NCBI GenBank assembly: GCA_937922015.1
Contig: CAKZVB010000113.1
Span: 22,976 to 86,975 of the forward strand
Reading direction: 5' to 3'
Length of the DNA: 64,000 nucleotides
DNA from: an uncultured Granulosicoccaceae bacterium
GTDB lineage: Bacteria; Pseudomonadota; Gammaproteobacteria; Granulosicoccales; Granulosicoccaceae
Shown: positions 50,739 to 61,106 of the stretch, one piece after another
Layout: each line of letters starts with the position of its first letter
Position numbering within the stretch: the first letter of the stretch is position 1
The notes under the pieces: generated by a model
Told to the model about the DNA's origin: nothing
The model's database searches: none
What the model saw: the letters and a program-made list of their open reading frames with translations, nothing else
Program-made: the position numbers and the translations under genes

Positions 50739-51386
50739 ATGTCAGATAACCGCTTGCCACACATCACCGTTCTATTTTCCGGACGAGGCTCAAATATGCA
50801 GGCCATTCACAAGGCCTGCGTCGAGGGGAAGCTTGCCGCATCATTAAGCGTAATATCCAACGAACCATCGGCCAAGGGTCTGGAATACGCACACCAAAAC
50901 GGGCTGAAGGCGACTACACTTAACCATCGTGACTTCAAAAACCGGGCAGAATTCGATCATGCACTTGCCGAACTTATTGATCGACACCCACCGGATCTGA
51001 TTCTGCTGGCTGGTTTTATGCGGCGACTTGGCGGTATATTTACTCAACGCTACGATTCACGCCTGATTAACATCCACCCGTCACTATTACCGCGGTACCC
51101 CGGGCTGAACACGCACCAAAGCGTATTGGATAATAAAGACGCCTGGCATGGCTGCAGTATTCACTTTGTGACAGAAGAGCTGGACGGTGGCCCGGTAATC
51201 GCACGCAGCGTAGTGCCGGTAAAACTACCAAGCGATACGCCAGAAACACTCGCCGCCAGAGTGTTGGAAAAAGAACACCAGGCCTACTGGCGTGTTGCAC
51301 AAATGTGCCTCGAACGAACCATCGAGTGTCAGGATGGTCACGTACTTTACTACGGTAAAAAGCTGCAATACCCCATACTCTTATAA
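50739..51386 (+). CDS. purN: Phosphoribosylglycinamide formyltransferase
   Basis: ITVLFSGRGSNMQAI; INIHPSLLPRYPGLNTH; ATG at 50739. Confidence 0.96.
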   Translation: MSDNRLPHITVLFSGRGSNMQAIHKACVEGKLAASLSVISNEPSAKGLEYAHQNGLKATTLNHRDFKNRAEFDHALAELIDRHPPDLILLAGFMRRLGGIFTQRYDSRLINIHPSLLPRYPGLNTHQSVLDNKDAWHGCSIHFVTEELDGGPVIARSVVPVKLPSDTPETLAARVLEKEHQAYWRVAQMCLERTIECQDGHVLYYGKKLQYPILL

Positions 51387-51473
51387 GCAAGTATGGACAA
51401 ACAAATAACACACTCGGCAAAACCAGCACGGCAACTCAAAAACGGCCACGCTTAGTTAACGATAAAAATCTGT

Positions 51474-52265
51474 ATGAATAAACTAAACACATACCGATAC
51501 GTAAACCCGCCGGGCGAAATTTTTTCGGTCTGCGCTATCCTGGTGTTACTGACAGTTTCACTACTGAAACCAAACGTTGGTTTCGCTGAGTCAACTGACC
51601 CCTACACCCTTAAACCCTTTGTAGCAAAGTACACCGCAGAAAATGACTATGTCACCGGAGGCAAAGCCACTTTAAGTCTGACAAAAAATGAAAATGATAG
51701 CTTCGATTTTATACTGCAAACCAAACCTACCGGCATATTTAAATGGACTGGTAAAGGCAACATCACTGAACACGCAGTACTGCCCCGGCTGACAAAGCCA
51801 TTCGAATCAATCAAATATAACTACGCAGACAAAGGCAATTCAGATCGAAGCTATCAAATTGACTTTGATCGCAACAACGCAAATTACACAGTCACTAGCG
51901 GTGGTAAAAGTGAAACACTGGCGCTGCCAGACAACACACTCGATCGCCTTTCAGTAACGCTGGCACTACTGAGCGAAGCACAATATAACAAAGGGTTTTC
52001 CACCGTAAATGTCGACGCGCTGGACAATAATACGGCTCAAAAAGTAATATTCAGTAATCAAGGCACTGAAAACCTTGTAACCCCGCTAGGTCAGTTCAAT
52101 GCTCTGCGTATTCGTAAAGAACGGCAGTCCAGCAATCGCGAAACTATTATCTGGCTTGCGCAACTGGAAAAATCAATCGCATTCGTACCAGTCAAAATTG
52201 AGCAGTATAAACGCGGAAAGCTGACCCTGCGCCTGCGCATCACGAGTTTTACTGCGGTTGAATAA
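51474..52265 (+). CDS. DUF3108 domain-containing periplasmic protein
   Basis: Downstream of purMN; LKPFVAKYTAENDYVTGGKATLSL; secreted beta-rich protein. Confidence 0.8.
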   Translation: MNKLNTYRYVNPPGEIFSVCAILVLLTVSLLKPNVGFAESTDPYTLKPFVAKYTAENDYVTGGKATLSLTKNENDSFDFILQTKPTGIFKWTGKGNITEHAVLPRLTKPFESIKYNYADKGNSDRSYQIDFDRNNANYTVTSGGKSETLALPDNTLDRLSVTLALLSEAQYNKGFSTVNVDALDNNTAQKVIFSNQGTENLVTPLGQFNALRIRKERQSSNRETIIWLAQLEKSIAFVPVKIEQYKRGKLTLRLRITSFTAVE

Positions 52266-52373
52266 TCGCCAATCTGTCCGCATATTGTTTCTCATTAACG
52301 ACTGCATAAAGATATAATAATCTACAAAACCTGACTGGCTTGCTATGGCCATCGAATCGAAGAGGAGTAACTA

Positions 52374-53042
52374 GTGAAAGCGGCTCTCGGCATTGCTGCA
52401 ACCGTGTCTCTGGCACTTGTAGCAGCGTTTTCCTGGTGGTTTCAAAGTGGCTGGCTGCCAACACTTGTTTACGCGCTGTTCTCGTTTGTGGCGCTCGCAC
52501 TGATCCCCCTTTGTTACCGTTGGTTTGGTTTCCTCGACAACGACATCATTGACAAACTTCTGGCGCAGGAACAACGCGAGCACAGCGACATGATGCAGCA
52601 GCTCAAAAGTATGGAAACGGGACTGGCAAAACTCGATAACGACGAGGGCGCAAAACAGGCCAATACCCTAACGCAACTTCTAAACGATTTTCACGAGATT
52701 ATAGCCAATCGATTTCGGGGCAAACAACTCAGTTCGAGCACCTATTTAAATGCAGCGCGCAGAGTACAAAACCAGGCACTGCAAAATTTATCAGATATGG
52801 TTGGAATCGGTCACAGTATCGAGAGCCTGAAGCGACACGAAAATTCTGACAACACCACGCAACTGGCAACCCAACAACAACGACTGCATCAGCTTCTGAG
52901 CGAAAACAGAAAACTGTTCACTGCACTGTCAGACACCTCGGTAGAAGTTGCCAATATCCAGGAGATTGCAGCATTCGAACGCACCGAAACACTAGCGCGA
53001 CTCAACGACCTTGCCGATATCGCCAAACAACAAAGCTTGTGA
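52374..53042 (+). CDS. XpaC-like membrane/coiled-coil protein; GTG start
   Basis: Two N-terminal TM helices; LLSENRKLFTALSDTSVEVANIQEIAAFERTETL; GTG at 52374. Confidence 0.6.
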   Translation: MKAALGIAATVSLALVAAFSWWFQSGWLPTLVYALFSFVALALIPLCYRWFGFLDNDIIDKLLAQEQREHSDMMQQLKSMETGLAKLDNDEGAKQANTLTQLLNDFHEIIANRFRGKQLSSSTYLNAARRVQNQALQNLSDMVGIGHSIESLKRHENSDNTTQLATQQQRLHQLLSENRKLFTALSDTSVEVANIQEIAAFERTETLARLNDLADIAKQQSL

Positions 53043-53059
53043 TTCAAATGGAGCCCTTC

Positions 53060-54745
53060 ATGATCAATTTAGCAACACCCAAAAAATGGCTGCAGCTCTG
53101 TGTTGCCGCAGGCCTTTGCCTCACTGTTGTCGCCTGTGGACCCGCAAACGTTGACAGCAAAGAATCAGCTCTGGAAAGACTTGGCGAGATAGTCAGTGAC
53201 ACCATTAAACCCAGTCGCAGGGAAAACAACTATCGAGCAAACATTCAACTGACCCAGACCAACCTGCTCTCAATGTTGCCCAGCATCAATGAATACCCGA
53301 TGACACTGGACGTCAATGACAGCAGCCGCGTTGAAGCGGTAGAAATATTTACCTCATCAGAAAAAGCCGGCAGCGGTCGTGACGGTCTTTATATCGAAAT
53401 GGCGCAGGCGTTCAATAATCAAAACTTCAAAACCGCTAGCGGTAAAACTGCCCGGGTAGGTATTCGAAAAATTGCTTCCGGTCTGGGTGCTCAATTCATT
53501 CTCGCTCAACGAAATACCCCGGAGGCGTTTTCACCAAGCAACCATCTCTGGGGAGACATGCTCAGCGCACAGGGCATAGCGCTGAAAAAGATCGCCGATG
53601 TAACTGCACCTAACACGGCTGGCGTTATTGTCCGATCCTCAAAAAAAGACATGATTACAAGCAACGGCAGCCTCGACATACAAAAACTGCTAACCGCAGT
53701 TACCGGTGGCACTTTCTCTATGGGTTACACCAACCCCTATCAATCAAGTACCGGTTTGAATTTCCTGCTGACAGTACTCAACGCTTTTGCTGAAGGTGAT
53801 GAGAGCCAATTCCTCGCACCCGATGTCTCCAGTGCCTTCGAAGCATTTCAGGCCGGTGTACCTTTCGTCGCACAAACGACTTTGCAAATGCGCGATGCCG
53901 CGGTAGAGAGCGGTGTTCTTGATGCACTGGTAATGGAACACCAGTCCTGGGTAAACGTAAAGGGCATGGGAGACTATGAATTCGTACCATTCGGTGTACG
54001 TCACGACAGCCCGCTCTACGCCACCGCCGAAGCAGACAACTCTGAAATAGAAGTGCTGGAATTATTCGCAGAATTCCTGAAGAAGAACCAGCGTGCAGTA
54101 AAAGATTATGGATTTGGCAGACAGGAAAACTATAGCAGCAGCTATAACCTGGACAACGGCGCTGTGATTCTCGGCGCGCAAAAAATCTGGAAAGAGAAGA
54201 AATCAGGCGGCAGACCCATCGCCGCTATGTTTGTGGCTGATGTGTCAGGCTCAATGGATGGCTCCCGAATAAAGAACTTAAAAAAGGCACTTATCGAATC
54301 TTCTGACCTCATTAGCTCGGTGAATTCTATCGGCCTGGTGAGTTATAACGAAAGAGTCAATGTAGATCTGAGTATCAGACCGTTCAACATCCAACAAAAA
54401 TCCCTTTTTATTGGCGCTGTACAGCAGTTGCAAACCGGAGGCGGCACTGCCACCAACGATGCCGTACTGGTCGCTGCAAACGATCTGACTCAGTTCGCCG
54501 CTACAAACCCCGATCATAAACTGGTTATCTTTGTACTATCAGATGGTGAAACCAATAAGGGACTGGAGTTCGACGGGGTTTCCAAAATAATGGAGTGGAC
54601 TGGTATACCTATTCACTCGATTGCCTATGAATTATCTTCTGATCATCTCAAGGCAATGGCAGGTTTGGCTGAAGGTGCCTATATTGAATCAAGCGCAGAG
54701 TCGGCGTCCTACCGTATTGGTAACCTGCTGAATTCAGAGATGTAG
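53060..54745 (+). CDS. Lipoprotein with solute-binding-protein-like N-domain and C-terminal VWA domain
   Basis: Lipobox LTVVAC; VWA MIDAS VADVSGSMDGSRI; TGGGTATNDAV; VLSDGETNKG. Confidence 0.85.
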   Translation: MINLATPKKWLQLCVAAGLCLTVVACGPANVDSKESALERLGEIVSDTIKPSRRENNYRANIQLTQTNLLSMLPSINEYPMTLDVNDSSRVEAVEIFTSSEKAGSGRDGLYIEMAQAFNNQNFKTASGKTARVGIRKIASGLGAQFILAQRNTPEAFSPSNHLWGDMLSAQGIALKKIADVTAPNTAGVIVRSSKKDMITSNGSLDIQKLLTAVTGGTFSMGYTNPYQSSTGLNFLLTVLNAFAEGDESQFLAPDVSSAFEAFQAGVPFVAQTTLQMRDAAVESGVLDALVMEHQSWVNVKGMGDYEFVPFGVRHDSPLYATAEADNSEIEVLELFAEFLKKNQRAVKDYGFGRQENYSSSYNLDNGAVILGAQKIWKEKKSGGRPIAAMFVADVSGSMDGSRIKNLKKALIESSDLISSVNSIGLVSYNERVNVDLSIRPFNIQQKSLFIGAVQQLQTGGGTATNDAVLVAANDLTQFAATNPDHKLVIFVLSDGETNKGLEFDGVSKIMEWTGIPIHSIAYELSSDHLKAMAGLAEGAYIESSAESASYRIGNLLNSEM

Positions 54746-54747
54746 GA

Positions 54748-55137
54748 ATGAAATTTCTGAAGATATTCGGTGCGCTTATTATCGTACAGTTGCTTGTATG
54801 GGCCGCTGCACATTTCTATTTTTCAGCTAACAAGTCTGTGCTACTGGTGGTAGCTGACACGTCTTTTTCAATGAAAAAAAACTTTCCTGAAGTCAAAAGC
54901 TGGATAAGCAACTTTGAAAGCAAACGACGATATTCTACCGTCTTGATAGGCACAGACAAAGCAGCACTCGGTGAGCTGGCTGACTTAAAATCAATGGATG
55001 TAATATTCAGAACGTCATTCGGCAAACTGACCAACGAAAACCTCACGCGTCTCTACAGCCACATTGCAGCAGACAAGCGCATCCTGCTTAGTGATGGCTC
55101 ACTAACGCCGTCGGGTTGGGAAGTTATCAAATTCTAA
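54748..55137 (+). CDS. Small membrane-anchored protein with a MIDAS-like motif (mini VWA-like)
   Basis: N-term TM; VVADTSFSMKKNFPEVKSWI; starts 3 bp after the preceding stop. Confidence 0.65.
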   Translation: MKFLKIFGALIIVQLLVWAAAHFYFSANKSVLLVVADTSFSMKKNFPEVKSWISNFESKRRYSTVLIGTDKAALGELADLKSMDVIFRTSFGKLTNENLTRLYSHIAADKRILLSDGSLTPSGWEVIKF

Positions 55138-55157
55138 TGGCGTGTTGCCAATACAGC

Positions 55158-55982
55158 TTAAAAACGTTTCTGGATTTTTGCTCGAATCCGGTAGTCAGTT
55201 TCTTCTTCGTATTCACCGCTTTGTAAAAACGGCATAAGTACATCGGCGCTCATGCGAAAGCTATCGTGTTCCCAATGCAAGCCAGGTGACAAATACCACT
55301 GCTGGTTTTCTACAGCAACACTGTCGTCGGGTTTCTCGACCAGATTAAACTGACCTCGAAGTGATACCGTCCACATAGGATCTGTTGTTTCCAGGCCTGT
55401 CAGTGAAAATCTGCGACCGGTAGTCACACCAAGAGACCAGAGCTCTTTGTCGTCCTGTTCGTTCTCGATCGCCAGTGAGTTATCATTGAACTGTCGAAAG
55501 CTCAGATCAAGACCGCTGTAGTTCACCGTACCAAGCCTGCCAAAGTGAATCCCCAGCTGCCTGCTACTTATAAAATGCGACAGATTACTGATGTCTTCAA
55601 TTTCGTTTGAGTCGGCTGCCGGGTGCTTAAAATCGACGCCTGCCGAGTAGGCAAAGCCTTTGTGAAGATCCTGCATTCGGGCCTCCCCCGGGCTCAGAAA
55701 ATCGATACGTCGCAGGCTAAGATCGCTATTCCACGTCGGTGAATCCTGTGCTTTTTCATCCCCGCCATCCGAATTAGCAGACAACTTAAAGAGCATTTCC
55801 GAGCGAGGCCGGACAGCGTGTTCGCTTTCGTCTGTCTGCCAGCTGAATGAGGGTTCAGCACCGGGCAGTGTGATTTTGTAGTCTGTTCCACCGGAGTACG
55901 GCGCTGACCAACAAACCACCGGTACAGTCAACAGCGCAATGGCTACTGAAAAAGCTCCTGGTTTTCTAGTTACTGTATTCAT
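55158..55982 (-). CDS. Putative outer-membrane beta-barrel protein
   Basis: Signal peptide from Met at 55982; alternating beta pattern; C-terminal ...IRAKIQKRF. Confidence 0.65.
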   Translation of the reverse strand: MNTVTRKPGAFSVAIALLTVPVVCWSAPYSGGTDYKITLPGAEPSFSWQTDESEHAVRPRSEMLFKLSANSDGGDEKAQDSPTWNSDLSLRRIDFLSPGEARMQDLHKGFAYSAGVDFKHPAADSNEIEDISNLSHFISSRQLGIHFGRLGTVNYSGLDLSFRQFNDNSLAIENEQDDKELWSLGVTTGRRFSLTGLETTDPMWTVSLRGQFNLVEKPDDSVAVENQQWYLSPGLHWEHDSFRMSADVLMPFLQSGEYEEETDYRIRAKIQKRF

Positions 55983-56230
55983 GTTCGCTCTTACATCAAC
56001 GCCAGTAGAGTGATCTAATAGCGCAAGGGGTAAATTATTTGTGTTGCGAAGGCCATCCAATAGCCCGCTTGTCCATGTTGTTGTTTTTTTGCAACCCAGT
56101 GACCCTAGCCTATCACCTCAGAGTCAGGATTCACTTACCGCACGTTAACTTTTATCCATATTAACTGTCAAGAAAATATGTTAACTTTTCGCAACATTTG
56201 CTTATGTACAACAAATAGCCCAGAGAAATA

Positions 56231-56824
56231 TTGATGCTATCGCAACAACGCCAGGCTGAAGAGGACATTGATCAGTCAGAAAACCTGGAAAATCCTGAGC
56301 CCAGCAAATCGCAGCGCAAACGAGAAGCCGATGAAGTCCGCGATTTCGCCCGATTGCTCACTACTCTGTCGTCGAGAAAATTAAAAAAATTGTCGCTGCC
56401 GCCGGAAATCGTCGACGCCATTAACAGCTGCCCTCCGGCAAGCACGCGTGGCGCTCATAAGCGGCACCTGATGTTTATCAGCAAGCTGATGCGCAAGACA
56501 GAGCAGGTAGACGAATGGCGTGCGCAACTCGACAATCCGCAGGTCCGCGCCACGAAAAGCCCCGCGAGCAGACACGAGGTAATGCGAGACAACCTGATTG
56601 AAGCATTCTCAGATCACGTTGACACTCTTCGCGAGCAGTACCCGCAGGCGAATATGCAAAAGATCAGGCAGTTGATCAGACAGATCAACGCCACTGTTGA
56701 ACTGCCCGACGAGGCCGGGGACGACGAACGGAAAGAGGCTCAGGCACTGAGCAACAAAGCGAAAAAGGCCAGCATGACACTGCTGCAACTGCTTCGCGAC
56801 AGCGCAGGATCCAACCCGCAATAG
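56231..56824 (+). CDS. darP: Ribosome-associated protein DarP/YjgA (DUF615)
   Basis: KSQRKREADEVRDFARLLTTLSSRKLKKLSLPPEIVDAI. Confidence 0.9.
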   Translation: MMLSQQRQAEEDIDQSENLENPEPSKSQRKREADEVRDFARLLTTLSSRKLKKLSLPPEIVDAINSCPPASTRGAHKRHLMFISKLMRKTEQVDEWRAQLDNPQVRATKSPASRHEVMRDNLIEAFSDHVDTLREQYPQANMQKIRQLIRQINATVELPDEAGDDERKEAQALSNKAKKASMTLLQLLRDSAGSNPQ

Positions 56825-56830
56825 AACAAC

Positions 56831-59800
56831 CTATTGCGTGCTCTGAAGGTTAACCGTCTCCCAGCTCGGCGTATCCCAGGGACCACGCAATAAATAACGC
56901 CGGCGACCTATCTCGTCCAGATTGACACCCAGCCCTTTCAGGATGCCATCGGCGACCAGCGCCGTGACCCCCGCTGCGGGTCCACCGGACAGAACTCCTA
57001 TCAAAGGCAATGCGCCACTGACTCGTGGAAGTACGTCGACGGTTTGATCGTAGGTGCGGTTGACAAAATCGGAGTCGCCGTGCACCAGAATCTCAGCAAC
57101 CGGGCCTGTCAGCAGCAGCGTCTGCGTGGAAGCCCGCCCGTTCGCAATGGCAAAGTTTCCGTTAATCGTTGAATATTCAAGTCCGGTTCGGACAATATCG
57201 CGGAAATCCAGCGTCAGTCGTCTCGGCAGCGCCTGCAGCGCAAATAAGCCAAGAATTCTGCCCGCGCCAGGTTCAACTCCCAGAATTCGCCCGTTGCGCA
57301 AACTGAAAAACAGCTGCCCTGTCATCTCCTTCAGATCAGGCTTGTACGCAGCTCCCGGCCAGCCAAGCGACAACGCAACTTCACCCTGCCCGTCGGCGAA
57401 CGACTCACCTCCACCGACAGCCTTGATACTTTGACCAACGTTATCGAAGGTCACATTAAGATCAAGTGTGGTCGCGTGTGACGCACTGCCACTGGCATCA
57501 TAAATCTCCCAACGTCCGTTACCGCTGACACGCATCGACTTTTGACGGGCGGTCAGTCCGGTTATCCCCATGCCGCGATCTTCGGGTTCGGTTCTAAGCG
57601 CTACGCGGGAAAAACGCCAATTATCCCATTTCAATTCCTTTACAATCACGTCAAGAGGAGGAATTGTTCGAGGATCAAATGAACGCCCTGTCACCTTTGA
57701 ATCACTGGAATTCGCTGTCGAAAGTACCTCTAACAACTTCTTATCCAGGTTATCCAGCCGCAGCACCAATGGCTCATCTGAGCTGGCGTCCTTGCGCAAC
57801 AGCAGTTCACCATTAGCGTACGCGCTCTCAATTCGGTGCACCTGGTGGGTACCGTCACGATAGGCAATGTAGACGCCGTTACCTGTATCCTGGCCACCCA
57901 CCAGCAACGACCTGGCAGACACTTTGGCAAACAACGGAAAAGGCTCCGTGCTTTTGCTGTTACTGGAATCACGCGCCGCAAAGGCAAAATCCAGCCAGCC
58001 AAGTGTATCGATGCGGGTCACATCCCCATGCACCGCCAGACCGCGCCAGGGAAGAACAGTGTTGTTCGAACTACCGAGCGCAACTGCCATACTCTCGAGC
58101 TTTTTATCCTTGCCTATTCTGATTCTGGTCTGTGCAAGACCCGGTATATCAATCCACCAGTCACTGTCTTTTTCAGAAAAATTGCGGTAAACCTGCGCTG
58201 CCATTAACGTATCTGAGGGCTTATCAAGAGGCACTGGCAAAGCGACAGCGGTACCGGACAGATCACTTGACGCGGTCAGCTCTACGGTGGCTTTTCTACC
58301 CGGCGCACTGCGTGTAACAAGCAACTCAACGCGCCAGTCTGAAATACCCTGAAACGCATCTGTCATCGGTACGCCGTAAGACTGCAGCACACTGGATACC
58401 GCCACCGGGCCATCAACAGTAATGGTATTTACGGTTTTATCACCTTTAACTTTTTGTACCGCATTTACCTCAAGTGGTATACCGAGGTAGCGAACCAACA
58501 ACGAATCAAAGGACACACCCTGACGATTGAAATTAATTTTCCCGGTCACTGATTCGAAATCAAGACCAAATCTGGCAGCATTAATTTGTGCATTTTCAAT
58601 ATGCATAGATCCGTCTATTCGCAACAGCTTCAATTGCTCACGCTTCAACGGTATGGAAAGATCAAGTGCCATGCGTGACGCGCCGGAACCGGTGGCATCA
58701 CCAAAAAAGCTACCAATCTTTTTTGCCAGCGGCCCACGCTGTACAAAGTCCAGCATATCGTTAAGAGGACCTATCGCATTGGTCTGAAGCTCTAGAACCG
58801 GTGACTTAAAGTCGGCAATATATAGACGGGCATCACTGAATCTGGCTTCCCGTATAGCTCCCTGATAAACACGCCCGCGCATAGCTTTACCGTCAAAGGT
58901 AATATTGCCATCCATTTCCGTTGCCGCAGGCCAGTCAGGCCTGAACTTCAACGTGCTGTCTACAATGTCTGCCTCGCCAAACAGCACACCGCGACCATCA
59001 GCCGGTGAAAAATCGGCAAGATCCCCGGCCATGGATACCTGACCGCGTACCACATCACCATTAACGATGGCACTATTCAACCACTTGAGAAACTTTGGCT
59101 TTATTACTTTGGTCGGATAATAGTCTTTGGCCTTTGCCAGATTAACATGACTAATCGAGGTCACTGCATCTATCAGTCGCTGGCCGTTTTGTTTTAACTG
59201 CAAACGAAAGCTATTGTCGGTTGCTATATCTATAGAACCCACCTTCAGCCCTTCAGTTGCAACGACAAAGCTGTCATCAACGCGGGCAAATTCAAGCGTT
59301 CCCTGAGCTGAAAGCGGCGGTAAGGGCTTTTCATACAACTTAGGCAACGAGATGTTGAGCTGTTGTGGCTTTATCACTGCACTGCCTGCACCATCTCTGT
59401 AAAAAACACTTGCAGTCAATCCACTTACCCCGGGCATGTCATCCTGGATTGGCAGCACATCCAGTTGATCCAGATCGGCCCTGACTGCAGAAAGCTGCCA
59501 GATCGAATTTCGTTTCTGAGTGGCCACAAGCCAGTTGCTGATGGTTCCCGCTGCCAGTGAATGCAGCGGCAAGCCAGACGGTGCGACTGCGTTCGCAAAT
59601 TTAAGCAACGGCTGCAGATGTTCTACAGGCACATCAGGACCGGCAACTCGAACTTCACGAGTACCTGCCGCGTCTCTTTGGCTAAACACGCTCAGCCCGT
59701 CCAGATTTAATTGTTGTCCATCACCGGCCGTTGTGCCGGCAGCATCTATAGTGAACCTCGTAAACGTGGATTCCCAACCCTCTGCTGTACGGGTCCAGTC

Positions 59801-60817
59801 AAGATCGATATTGATATTATCTGCCGCAAGTGTTGCCACTTCGCTGGAATTTACAACGGGCAGGCCAAGCTCAAGATCAACACCATTGATGACGGCTCTG
59901 AGCTGATTGACACGAGTACCTCTCCAACGCCCCCACAACTGCATATCGGTACGTCCACTGTAGGTTTGCAGCTGTTCGCGCCAGATGTCAGATACACCGG
60001 CCAGATTAAGTTGTCTGGCATTAATATAAAACTGCCCGGTCCAGTCATTGACGTTATCCGCCTGACCGGTGAAATCGAAGGCAGCCACACTGGTTTCGCC
60101 CATCGCTCCGGGCAACGCACTGTTAATACGTATCTGATGCAGATCGCCACTGTTAAACGCTCTGATATCGACATTATCAACGCGGTAGGTTTTCTCGCGG
60201 GTGCTGTCTGTCAGGGTAATATCACTATCCAGAATGGCGATGCGTTCGGCATTAAATAGCCAGCTCAGGGCACTGTGTCCGCGACCACTGACTTCATCGG
60301 CCGGGCTTTCGATAGCCTCTGGTCCCAGGGACTGCGAATCGTTAAGCGTGGTTTTTTCGTCAACCTCCAGTGGCTGGTTTTCCGATTCATTTTTTCTGGA
60401 AATCTCGTAGCCGTGTATTTTTAATTCACCGTGCCCCTCATAGGCCGCCACCAGTGACAGGTTTTTTAGCTGCACTTTGCGCACAGACAGGTTTCGCTGC
60501 AAAAGCATATCGCGCAGGTTCAGTTCCAGCTCTATCGAGGGCAGCACCAACAATGTTTCTGCACTGTCTTCTGACAATATTCGAACATCCGACAAACTGG
60601 CACTGGCATCGAACCTGTTCCATACCAGATCAATATCGCGAATCTGAACCGGGCTGCCGATATAACGGCTCACCACCGATGCCAGTTGCTCACTGTAGTC
60701 TTCGCCATAGAACACAGCCAACCTTGCAAAGGTCGCCAGCATAGCGATCAGGATAAGCAGCCCTGCCAAAAGATACAGCAACCACTTACCTGTTTTTGTA
60801 AGAGCGCGGACAAACAT
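56831..60817 (-). CDS. yhdP: YhdP family AsmA-like protein
   Basis: 1328 aa; N-term TM; C-term GAGRILGLFALQALPRRLTLDFRDIVRTGLEYSTINGNF...GPWDTPSWE; adjacent to rng. Confidence 0.92.
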   Translation of the reverse strand: MFVRALTKTGKWLLYLLAGLLILIAMLATFARLAVFYGEDYSEQLASVVSRYIGSPVQIRDIDLVWNRFDASASLSDVRILSEDSAETLLVLPSIELELNLRDMLLQRNLSVRKVQLKNLSLVAAYEGHGELKIHGYEISRKNESENQPLEVDEKTTLNDSQSLGPEAIESPADEVSGRGHSALSWLFNAERIAILDSDITLTDSTREKTYRVDNVDIRAFNSGDLHQIRINSALPGAMGETSVAAFDFTGQADNVNDWTGQFYINARQLNLAGVSDIWREQLQTYSGRTDMQLWGRWRGTRVNQLRAVINGVDLELGLPVVNSSEVATLAADNINIDLDWTRTAEGWESTFTRFTIDAAGTTAGDGQQLNLDGLSVFSQRDAAGTREVRVAGPDVPVEHLQPLLKFANAVAPSGLPLHSLAAGTISNWLVATQKRNSIWQLSAVRADLDQLDVLPIQDDMPGVSGLTASVFYRDGAGSAVIKPQQLNISLPKLYEKPLPPLSAQGTLEFARVDDSFVVATEGLKVGSIDIATDNSFRLQLKQNGQRLIDAVTSISHVNLAKAKDYYPTKVIKPKFLKWLNSAIVNGDVVRGQVSMAGDLADFSPADGRGVLFGEADIVDSTLKFRPDWPAATEMDGNITFDGKAMRGRVYQGAIREARFSDARLYIADFKSPVLELQTNAIGPLNDMLDFVQRGPLAKKIGSFFGDATGSGASRMALDLSIPLKREQLKLLRIDGSMHIENAQINAARFGLDFESVTGKINFNRQGVSFDSLLVRYLGIPLEVNAVQKVKGDKTVNTITVDGPVAVSSVLQSYGVPMTDAFQGISDWRVELLVTRSAPGRKATVELTASSDLSGTAVALPVPLDKPSDTLMAAQVYRNFSEKDSDWWIDIPGLAQTRIRIGKDKKLESMAVALGSSNNTVLPWRGLAVHGDVTRIDTLGWLDFAFAARDSSNSKSTEPFPLFAKVSARSLLVGGQDTGNGVYIAYRDGTHQVHRIESAYANGELLLRKDASSDEPLVLRLDNLDKKLLEVLSTANSSDSKVTGRSFDPRTIPPLDVIVKELKWDNWRFSRVALRTEPEDRGMGITGLTARQKSMRVSGNGRWEIYDASGSASHATTLDLNVTFDNVGQSIKAVGGGESFADGQGEVALSLGWPGAAYKPDLKEMTGQLFFSLRNGRILGVEPGAGRILGLFALQALPRRLTLDFRDIVRTGLEYSTINGNFAIANGRASTQTLLLTGPVAEILVHGDSDFVNRTYDQTVDVLPRVSGALPLIGVLSGGPAAGVTALVADGILKGLGVNLDEIGRRRYLLRGPWDTPSWETVNLQSTQ

Positions 60818-61106
60818 TAGTAGTTTGCTTTAATTCCCGTGATGAAAGTTATGTAAAGTTGAGTCAAAGAGTCAGTACCTGCGGACGATGAGTCCATACC
60901 AGCATTAAACCGGCTTGCCAGCGGACCGGCATCTACGACAAGCGGGCGAGTCGTTGCTGCACAAAAGACCGGGTAAGGCTACATTAAACGTATGTGCTGA
61001 ATCTTCCATGAACGAGCAATGCCACAAGTTATAAACCAGACGATTTTCCGATAAACCAGATCTGCCAGGGCATTGCCGAAAGCTACACGATGATCGTTTA
61101 GATTCG

